Position numbers and translations under genes: made by a program
Part shown: positions 8,836-15,177 of the stretch, piece after piece
Numbering within the stretch: position 1 is the first letter of the stretch
Layout of the letters: the number at the start of each line of letters is the position of its first letter
Notes under the pieces: model-generated
What the model was told of the DNA's origin: nothing
The model's database searches: none
The model's input: only the letters and a program-made list of their open reading frames with translations
Source: Saccoglossus kowalevskii
Lineage: Eukaryota > Hemichordata > Enteropneusta > Harrimaniidae
DNA: 15,177 nucleotides
Assembly (NCBI RefSeq): GCF_000003605.2
Contig: NW_003120423.1
Location: 552,215-567,391 of the forward strand
Reading direction: 5' to 3'

Positions 8836-9977
8836 GTAAGTATGATATAAAGGTAAAACTTAACAAGTGTCTTAAAAAATGGTTAAACATGTCTTACTTC
8901 ATTTGACTACCATTGCTCCTAATTCCATATTTTTAAATTTTTTCTATTGTCCATTGATTACAAATAATGTTTTACCATATAAATGTATTCTATGATGAAG
9001 AACTACACAACTACTAAACACAGTAGTCACAAGGAATTGACATAGCTTCGCCCATCGACAACACAGAAAGTGCTATTTTGCTGGAAAGCATGATTTGTAG
9101 GAAAGGTTTGTTTTATGTGGGGCACGGCACAAACATCATGTGACTGCAGTTTTTCCAAGATGGCTATCAAATGTGCAGCTGACACCCAAGCAATGAAAAT
9201 ACAGAGGTGTGGCCAACTGAGACGTTAATGACTTGTGCAATATATTTGTAGGAGTTTATCCCGCCAATCACCCTGTACTGGCCCAAAATAATCCTTTAAT
9301 GTTTATATTAACTAAACAGAAGTAAGAAAAAATGTATAGAAATTCAGTCTAATACGACAGTAATTATTTTGGTAGTAAGCCAAAACAAAAGTACTGTAAA
9401 ATCTGTATTAGAAACCACTGCTTCTATTAAAATAGTTCAATGCAAAAGAAGGGATGCGGCTTCTATTAGAGCATGTACACATATGAGGAATGATGAATTT
9501 TTGATTTTCAATTATTCAAAAAGAATGAGTGCGACTTCTATTAGGGATGTGGTTTCTAATACAGATTTTTACGATAATTCTCGAATTCACATTCAATTAT
9601 CTTTCATTCGTATGTTATAAATGGTATGCCCTGGTATACACTCAGAACAGTGCAAAATATGAAAAAAAATGACTAGTGTTTTGTACCATTTTTTTCCTCG
9701 ACAAGTTCCAAAAATGCGCATTTGGTTTCAGTGTTGAGGAAATTATTAGACCATGATTTTATAGTGAAATATCAAAAAGACGTGCTACGTTTGGTATAGC
9801 TGTTGCAGAGTTTTGGTTCAGATAGGGAGTCCAGGTACAGGCCAGACCATAATGCTACGGTCCAAACACAAAACTGTATGTTGGCCCATGAAACTGTTGT
9901 ACCATGTGCACATGCGCCAGCAGTGTCTATTCGATCAATTTCCCGAACTAGTTTTTTTTTTCCCATTTTCTATGTAG
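8836..9977 (+). other. CEP44: CEP44 intron 2
   Basis: The intron runs from GTAAGT to tatgtag. It holds the inverted-repeat element at 9393..9575. The rest (8836..9392 and 9576..9950) is AT-rich with nothing I can support. Open frames at 9369..9620 and 9803..10054 are incidental, the second overlapping exon 3 in another frame. Confidence 0.85.
9393..9575. mobile_element. MITE-like element with about 23-bp terminal inverted repeats
   Basis: The left arm at 9396..9418 (gtaaaatctgtattag, then aaaccac) is the reverse complement of the right arm at 9549..9572, apart from one extra A in the right arm. Inside are three direct copies of a cttctatta motif (about 9420, 9460 and 9534). The outer bases tactgtaaaat match the start of the element at 2884, suggesting related families. 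There is no coding capacity beyond a chance frame running through the repeats, and no clear target duplication. Confidence 0.65.
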
Positions 9978-10133
9978 GTTCTCAGAGATTTGTTTTCTTA
10001 CAAACCCAAATTGACCAAAGATCAAATGATGACAAATGGATTCACAGAGCGTAAAATCATAATAACATACGATATTTTGAATCTGATTAAAGCTAAACAC
10101 CAGGAGCTGGAACGTAAATCTCGCAAACCCAAG
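9978..10133 (+). CDS. CEP44: CEP44 exon 3, end of the conserved N-terminal domain
   Basis: Residues 86 to 137, phase 0 at both ends, follow a long T/C tract and the acceptor tatgtag, with donor GTAAAT at 10134. The peptide starts VLRDLFSYKPKLTKDQMM and continues NGFTERKIIITYDILNLIK, aligning with human LLRDQFNYKPILTKKQFI and [20 protein letters not shown]. It is the best-conserved exon in the gene. The last part (AKHQELERKSRKPK) is basic and leads into the variable region. Confidence 0.95.
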
Positions 10134-10628
10134 GTAAATTATGCATATAATGTATTTAGGTTGATCACTTGTATGTCAGGTGGACTTTTGAGAAAGATGG
10201 GACAATACAGTTGACGATTGTTCAACTGCCAATGTAAGGTCATTAATGCTTTTGTGACCCCCAAAAGTCTGTGTTCACTGGAATCTAAACATGTGGCATT
10301 CTCTCAAGCATGCCTTTACAATGACAGGTTTATCTGACTCGTGATTTAAAAATGATGCAAGTGAAACTTCTGTTTAAAAACCATGAAAATGAAAAGCTTT
10401 TGTTAATGGTTGATTTCTCGTGGTAAAATCCAAGATAGCTTCATGACAGACTGGCAGTCATCTTTATTGGTACAGTTATTATTGCTTATAACCCAGACAA
10501 ACATAGCTGGGTTTGTTATACAGCATAAATAAAGATTTCCACTTACCGGGTAGGATAAAATAAGAGAATGTGTCCGTTTCGGAAGTAGTTGATTATGATA
10601 TTAACTTGAACCTTTATTTACATTACAG
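10134..10628 (+). other. CEP44: CEP44 intron 3
   Basis: The intron runs from GTAAAT to cattacag. Its only visible structure is a near-palindrome at 10484..10524, where aacccag/ctgggtt and an outer ataac/gttat pairing could form a hairpin. Otherwise I see nothing in it. Confidence 0.85.
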
Positions 10629-10674
10629 ACAAATCTACATTGCAACAAATTCCTTTCAAAGTCTTTCACACCAG
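10629..10674 (+). CDS. CEP44: CEP44 exon 4, short linker exon
   Basis: A 46-base exon encodes residues 138 to 152 plus one base (TNLHCNKFLSKSFTP). It lies between acceptor cattacag and donor GTGAGA (10675), phase 0 in and phase 1 out. The phase joins exon 3 to exon 5, which supports it, but sequence similarity to other CEP44 proteins is not evident in this variable linker. Skipping it would break the frame, so it is probably constitutive if real. Confidence 0.72.
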
Positions 10675-11650
10675 GTGAGATAGTGGTTTTTATGGTCTTC
10701 TGGTAATGACTATTAGATGGGCCACAACTTTTTCATAAATTTGTGCATTTTCCTTAAAAAAATACATGAAACTGTTATAGCGCCCTCTATAGTTGCTACA
10801 TCAGTCATTGGCAGTATTGAGCAAATCTTGAGGGAGGACATTCGGGCATTTTCAACGCTTGGCAACCATCACGGTGAAAACAAAGGTCAAAAACTATTAG
10901 AAAACTGTACTTTGGGATAGTTGTTGAGATTCTCCTGTGCAACATGTATAAATTGTGTTGCTAAGGATAGCATTAAAGTTGGGTTTGTGCTGTTTCTGTG
11001 ACTTTAGCTGTTTTCACTGGCTTTTTGACCAGTGTTCTACAGCAGTTTGGGCAGAGCTCATAGAAATACATGGTACAGTGGTATGCATCTTAGCAACGTA
11101 GACATTTCTGGGACGTAGATCCACCTCGGAGAATAACATGTACTTTTCTGTTTTACGAAGAAGAAACTTAGAGAATTGACAATCATTAAAGTTTAGAGAG
11201 AATGCAGAAAAAAAATATTTTATTCTTCACTTAATAATGCTGCTGCTTTTGTAAACTTTTTTCTTTCCATGATCAAATGTTGTTTTTTTTCTTGTTTTTT
11301 TTAAATACTGCACAAGGCTGAGGTGGTTATGAATGGAAGAGAGGTGTGTCTGTGTAATAAATTGTATTTTTTTGATACAATATTCTGTGGCAGTATTAAT
11401 GTAATGTTTGTTTTTTGAACAGTTTTATTATGGACTTATTTTCTAATATAGCCATATAGACTAGACTTGATATTTTTTTTTCTGTAGTAAAAAAAAAAAA
11501 ATTACTTTTTACATTCAGTTTACCCTGCACCTTCCAAAAGTTTTCAATTCCAGGACATGCCTAATTACATCCATTATATCAAGCCATCATTGTCGTAGTA
11601 TATATTCACCAATAAATGAAATTTACTAAGAATGTTTAATTAAATTAAAG
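10675..11650 (+). other. CEP44: CEP44 intron 4
   Basis: This 976-base intron runs from GTGAGA to aattaaag. It is AT-rich with several T runs (near 11283, 11300 and 11470) and an A run near 11490. No gene or clear repeat is visible. Confidence 0.82.
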
Positions 11651-11785
11651 GTGCTACATTGGAAGCTAGTAGTATTCCAGTTACTTTACCCCAAATACCT
11701 GTTCCAGAAAACCTTGTTCAAAGACATCATCCCTTAACTGTTGGTGAGGAGATTCTTGTTAATGAGTCAGCCAGAGAAGAAAGCG
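11651..11785 (+). CDS. CEP44: CEP44 exon 5, proline/valine-rich linker
   Basis: Residues 153 to 197 plus one base, phase 1 at both ends, lie between acceptor aattaaag and donor GTAAGT (11786). The peptide begins ATLEASSIPVTLPQIPVPEN and ends in acidic residues. The IPV-type motifs resemble the short MPEVKVPEIK segment in the human linker. The 25 bases at 11658..11682 are nearly identical (23 of 25) to exon 6 at 12399..12423, in the same frame and at the same distance from the acceptor. The region is predicted to be disordered. Confidence 0.87.
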
Positions 11786-12391
11786 GTAAGTCTTCACTGT
11801 TAATTGCAGGACACCACAATAACCATTTGGATAAATCCTTTTATCCTGCCAACATTTTGATGCAACAATCTGGCCATTGTATTTTTTTGATAATTTTCTG
11901 TTTTTAACCAAATAGACACATTTTTTCCATGTACAAATCTTAATCAATGTTTTTGAGAAAAAGATGTAGCACAAAAATGTGGAAAAATGTTTAAAGGGAA
12001 AGTCAAGACTAATAACATAATACTCCCAGATAAAAAGTGCTTGGCAAATGTAAGAACATGTAATTTACAGTTTTTTTTTATATCACTTTTCATTCTCTAG
12101 ATATTCAACTTTTCATCAATTTATGTTGAATATCTAGAGAATGAAAAGTGATATAAAGAAAACTGTAAATTGCATTCACCTGCATTTGTGGAGCGTTTTC
12201 TTGAGGGGTCATTATGTTTAGCTTGACGTTTTCTTTAATGTTGAAAGGACTACAATCACATGTCCAGTCCAGGTGTCTGTCACTTTTAGTTTCTGTGTGA
12301 TCTGAAGTGACCTGAATTAAATATTTATCCATATGTAAAAATTTGATTTGCAGAACCAAAATTTAGTATCGCTATTCATGTCTTTTATCAG
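11786..12391 (+). other. CEP44: CEP44 intron 5
   Basis: This 606-base intron runs from GTAAGT to cttttatcag and carries the long hairpin at 12062..12171. The minus-strand open frames across it (11759..11974 and 12105..12359) show no recognisable protein. Confidence 0.83.
12062..12171. repeat. Long near-perfect hairpin (foldback element or hairpin RNA candidate)
   Basis: The left arm 12062..12109 (aatttacag, T run, then tatcacttttcattctctag and atattcaac) is the reverse complement of 12125..12171. The inner 33 bases pair perfectly (12077..12109 with 12125..12157); only one mismatch and one extra T occur in the outer T tract. The loop is 15 bases (12110..12124). Weaker pairing continues for about five bases outside. 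It lies in CEP44 intron 5 and would be transcribed with the gene. It may be a young foldback MITE or a template for small RNAs; there is no sequence evidence of processing. Confidence 0.85.
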
Positions 12392-12519
12392 AAGCAGTAT
12401 TGGAAGATATTAGTATTCCAGTTGGTGTCAAACGCAAGGATGACGAAGAGCTAAGGCCAATGGATGATGGTTACAAAAGTGCTAACGTATCGCCAGTACT
12501 AGACAGAGGAGCTGTTCCG
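12392..12519 (+). CDS. CEP44: CEP44 exon 6, linker with duplicated 'LE..SIPV' start
   Basis: Residues 198 to 240, phase 1 in and phase 0 out, follow acceptor cttttatcag. The peptide begins EAVLEDISIPVGVKRKDDEE, repeating the opening of exon 5, and continues charged and disordered to VSPVLDRGAVP. The donor is GTAACA at 12520, weaker than the other donors in the gene, so regulated use is possible. The frame fits exons 5 and 7. Confidence 0.85.
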
Positions 12520-12817
12520 GTAACAATATTTGTATTACTGTAGATTTGCTTTTGGTCAGCACACATGTCAGTTTGAAAAGTTGTGTTGAATATTTTGGGG
12601 GAGTTTCTGCCAAAATATTGTAAAATTGAAAGAAAGAAAAACTGTTGTGTACTGGTAGATGCAAATTTTTGTCTTGTATATCACAACGACAGATCTGACA
12701 GGCTAAGCCCCTTAACGAACTGCTACTTAATTGTTCAGTGTTGTTGTATTCCGAACAGATTGCTACATACATTCTGTCAGCTTTCTTTAAAAATGTCTGA
12801 TTTACTCTCAACTACAG
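12520..12817 (+). other. CEP44: CEP44 intron 6
   Basis: This is the shortest internal intron in the gene (298 bases), from GTAACA to actacag. Open frames of 96 and 109 codons cross it on opposite strands but have no recognisable similarity. Confidence 0.83.
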
Positions 12818-13030
12818 TCCAATATACAAGAAAATCGCTTAAGAGTGGTGGAAGAAAGAATGGCAATGTTTGAGCGCAGACTGACCAAATTGGAAGAGAC
12901 TGTAGATGAACTGAGCAACAAACAGAGCAATCATGATGACCATAAAAATGGCACAACTGATGGAGATTTAACTACAATCTTGAGTCGCCTAACCCTTGTT
13001 GAATCCAGAGTTCAACTTCTTCAATCCCAG
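12818..13030 (+). CDS. CEP44: CEP44 exon 7, coiled-coil region
   Basis: Residues 241 to 311, phase 0 at both ends, lie between acceptor actacag and donor GTATGA (13031). The first half (VVEERMAMFERRLTKLEETV, then DEL) has a heptad pattern of a coiled coil. An acidic, polar break (KQSNHDDHKNG) precedes a second helix, LTTILSRLTLVESRVQLLQ. This second helix aligns with human WTNLLSRVTLLETEMLL, and the first with human TSIEKRLDCLEQKMKGK. The coiled coil is likely to mediate self-association or partner binding. Confidence 0.93.
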
Positions 13031-13855
13031 GTATGAAACCATACTAACAGTTACTTGCATGTGTACACATATAAAATGTGTAATTAATCATTGTCTGTAG
13101 GCATGAAACCTTTTAAACATTTTACTGCCAAAATCTTTTAGATTATACTAAAATATTTTTATTAATTTCTATTAATTTCTGGTCTAGTTTTCCTATTTGA
13201 TACAATCCAGATCAAAATATTTTATAAAAAAAAAGTAAGGTAAAGGATGAAATTCAATGTTCAAGTTGGCATCCCACATAGTTAAAGCTGTATTCCCTTT
13301 TTGAAAATCTGTAATATTCCATCCTCCATATATTGCATCAAATGTTGAGATTGTGGATAAGTAAATTGAATGCAGAATAGGAATTTAAAGCAAATGAGTT
13401 AGGGGGCTTTGTTTGTTCTTGAAGCTCATTTATCCTAATTGAACCTCCAGTAATTTCCGATTGCATTAACTGCGATTCTTTTTAAAAATCAATCTTTTGG
13501 CGCCATTACAGATGCCTTTTGTATGTTTAAATGTTTGTTATAGTTTTTTTTTAGTATGTTTTCTTTTTTGTGTGTACTTTATGAGTTGTGTACCCGAAAT
13601 AAAGAAATAATAATAATAAAAAAAAATGAAATGAGCAGCGAGGATAGAATGTATACTTTTAATATATCACATTTTATGTTTTTGGCTTGTTCTGGAAGCG
13701 ATGTTTCATATATTTGCGAGGTGGGAATGCAACTTTATTAGTGGTGGTATTGGTAGTGGTGCTTATTCAAATAGACAAGTTTTTAGTCTAGTCTTTTTAT
13801 ACTTGTTACTTATTAGCTTTAAAGTTAAAAATATATGAAATAAATTTATTTCTAG
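13031..13855 (+). other. CEP44: CEP44 intron 7
   Basis: The intron runs from GTATGA to atttctag. It contains the A/T microsatellite-like tail at 13598..13627 and is otherwise AT-rich without visible structure. Confidence 0.85.
13598..13627 (+). repeat. (AAT)n/A-rich tail-like microsatellite with AATAAA
   Basis: The sequence acccgaaataaagaaataat is followed by further aat units and an A run. An AATAAA lies at 13598. This resembles the 3' tail of a non-LTR retroelement, preceded by a T-rich stretch, but no element body is recognised. Confidence 0.4.
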
Positions 13856-13952
13856 AGCCAGAATTTTGGTCTGCGAACACTACCTGCAGCTAAAGTGATG
13901 CCATCTACAAAGCCTGCATCTCACAAGACCTTGCCACAAGGCCATCTAGTCG
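13856..13952 (+). CDS. CEP44: CEP44 exon 8, basic linker
   Basis: Residues 312 to 343 plus one base (SQNFGLRTLPAAKVMPSTKP and onwards), phase 0 in and phase 1 out, lie between acceptor atttctag and donor GTGAGT (13953). The peptide is basic and rich in Pro, Ser, Thr and Lys, typical of a disordered linker that could contact microtubules. No specific alignment to human was recognised; the call rests on splice sites and matching phase. Confidence 0.82.
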
Positions 13953-14469
13953 GTGAGTTTCTGCTGTTATGAATTGAGAGATGTCTAGAAGTAGGTACTC
14001 ATCAATTCTATGCACTGTCTTGTGTATTCTCTGTGACAACACATTACGGTGCAAATTTTGTGTGAAGGGTGTCAAGGTGGTTGTGGGGAAAAAAGTTGAC
14101 AAAGGTAAAATTGCGATTAACACTTGCTACTCTCTTGTATTCCTTTATTCAGTTAGTACTTATACATCTCCAATATAGACTTGTGTAAATGAACAATTCA
14201 TTAACTGTAACGCAATCATTTAAATATTACTTATTTTGATCTTATGACGTAGAAACTTACACAATTCTGTCAGCCATTGTACGGGTCTGATACTGTTCGC
14301 CCAACAAGGGTGCCACTTACGCCTAAATGTCAGGTTATGGTCTACCATAGCAAACAGTTTTTTTTGCACAGCCCTTGGTGTTATGGATGGATAGATTGAG
14401 ATTTCTAGTTTATGGTGGGTCTATGACGAGTACGAGCTTTTTTAACAAATATTTGTATTTCCTCTGTAG
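13953..14469 (+). other. CEP44: CEP44 intron 8
   Basis: The intron runs from GTGAGT to cctctgtag. I see no repeats, RNA genes or further exons in it; short open frames on both strands near 13905..14178 are incidental. Confidence 0.85.
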
Positions 14470-14968
14470 CTGGTTCTCCAGTTTTACAAGGTGCTGCTGC
14501 TGCTGCGTCACTCCCAGACACTCCTCCAATCGATTCGAGCAGTCCAGTGATACCTACTAGTACTAAAAGCAACACTTTCTACAACTTTGCTGCAACAGCT
14601 GCAGTTGCCTGTGCCGTTGCTGTACCGTATAGAGAGACGCAGGTCCTTGCTGAAAGTACAACTGCAGCCACACCAGATTCAACAGTTACAAGTGAAGGAG
14701 AATCATCATCAGTTTTTCCAACTATCTCGGTTAGTGCATCAAAATCACTAGAAAACGTTCCTGAATCGACAACTTCGTCTGATCATGCTCATGATAGTAG
14801 TGAAGACCAAGCTGCAAGCCTTGCTGATGAAGCTGCAAGCTCCCTCGCAGACAAAGCTCCAGGTACTCTTACAGACGACGCTGCAAGCCCTTTGACATCA
14901 TCATCAGATGACAAAAAAAACAATAAACCAGAAGATATGATGAGCAAATTTGACAGACTTACTCAATT
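14470..14968 (+). CDS. CEP44: CEP44 exon 9, expanded low-complexity region (gene continues beyond window)
   Basis: Residues 344 to 509 plus two bases follow acceptor cctctgtag and end at GTAAGT (14969) in phase 2; without splicing the frame would stop one codon later, at the TAA inside the donor. The peptide is rich in Ala, Ser, Thr and Asp. It has a run of five Ala (14493..14507), an unusual Ala/Val stretch (FAATAAVACAVAVP, about 382 to 395) too short for a clear membrane helix, and four 8-residue repeats. The end, KPEDMMSKFDRLTQL, resembles human IQKMERMKKMFEET, so the final conserved helix probably straddles this exon and the next. Most of the extra length relative to human CEP44 is here. 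Confidence 0.88.
14805..14897 (+). repeat. CEP44: Coding 24-bp minisatellite in CEP44 exon 9 (four units)
   Basis: Four tandem units encode DQAASLA, DEAASSLA, DKAPGTLT and DDAASPLT; the first is one codon shorter. The common core is gctgcaagc. Codon-level divergence between units suggests the array is not very recent. Copy number could vary among individuals without breaking the frame. Confidence 0.8.
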
Positions 14969-15177
14969 GTAAGTACCTTGCTGTTAAGGGTTGGGGCAAT
15001 AACCTTGAACTTTCACATTTGTCTAGGTCTTTCTTTTTTGGTATCTACATTAATTCAAATTAATGGCATTACCGTAGTAATCAAACTTTACACAATTTGT
15101 TTTTTCAACAATATGCTTCAGTGTATTTGGTTTGTCAAATGCCATTCTCATAGTGTATGTTGCCTGACTGACTGACT
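14969..15177 (+). other. CEP44: CEP44 intron 9 (partial)
   Basis: The sequence after the GTAAGT donor runs to the window edge without an acceptor followed by recognisable CEP44 C-terminal sequence. The final exon or exons should lie to the right. It ends with a short tgactgactgact run. Confidence 0.75.

Noticed and set aside
9369-9620. 83-codon frame with repeated ASIK/ASIR peptides
   Set aside because: The peptide repeats come from the cttctatta motif inside the inverted-repeat element, not from a gene.
12482-12811. 109-codon minus-strand open frame
   Set aside because: It is antisense to the end of CEP44 exon 6 and intron 6, and the sense strand carries a phase-consistent conserved gene.

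Overview
The window looks like a stretch of nuclear genome from an invertebrate animal. It is AT-rich, coding DNA is split into short exons with GT-AG introns, and the non-coding DNA carries short dispersed repeats, including a tRNA-derived SINE and small inverted-repeat elements. The repeat style would fit a marine lophotrochozoan such as a mollusc, but that is only an impression; no species is assigned.

Two conserved animal genes lie head to head. On the minus strand, 3618..3856 is the first coding exon of FBXO8 (F-box plus Sec7 protein); its remaining exons should lie to the left of the window, and none was recognised in 1..3617. On the plus strand, nine consecutive exons from 7850 to 14968 encode the N-terminal 509 residues of a CEP44 orthologue (centrosomal protein of 44 kDa). 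All eight internal junctions keep the reading frame, and the last exon ends at a GTAAGT donor, so the gene continues past the right edge. FBXO8 and CEP44 are also divergent neighbours in the human genome (4q34.1, from memory), so the pair is conserved microsynteny and supports both assignments.

Layout: 1..3617 is presumed FBXO8 intron with a GC-richer inverted-repeat cluster (291..430) and a 121-bp MITE-like element (2884..3004). 3857..7849 lies between the two start codons. It holds two pairs of direct repeats (3997..4513), a SINE-like element with Pol III A and B boxes (4525..5013), a degenerate tandem repeat (5041..5144) and, near its right end, the probable divergent promoter region and CEP44 5' UTR. 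7850..15177 is CEP44, whose introns hold a direct repeat pair, a second inverted-repeat element (9393..9575), a long near-perfect hairpin (12062..12171) and an A-rich tail-like microsatellite (13598..13627).

The two proteins are not known to work together: FBXO8 belongs to SCF ubiquitin ligases and ARF regulation, CEP44 to centriole and centrosome assembly. I see no operon, CRISPR array, phage, defence system or other new multi-gene system. The most interesting signals are the conserved head-to-head pair, an apparent duplication of the start of CEP44 exon 5 into exon 6, an expanded Ser/Ala/Thr-rich region in CEP44 exon 9, and the intronic hairpin with a 33-bp perfect stem.
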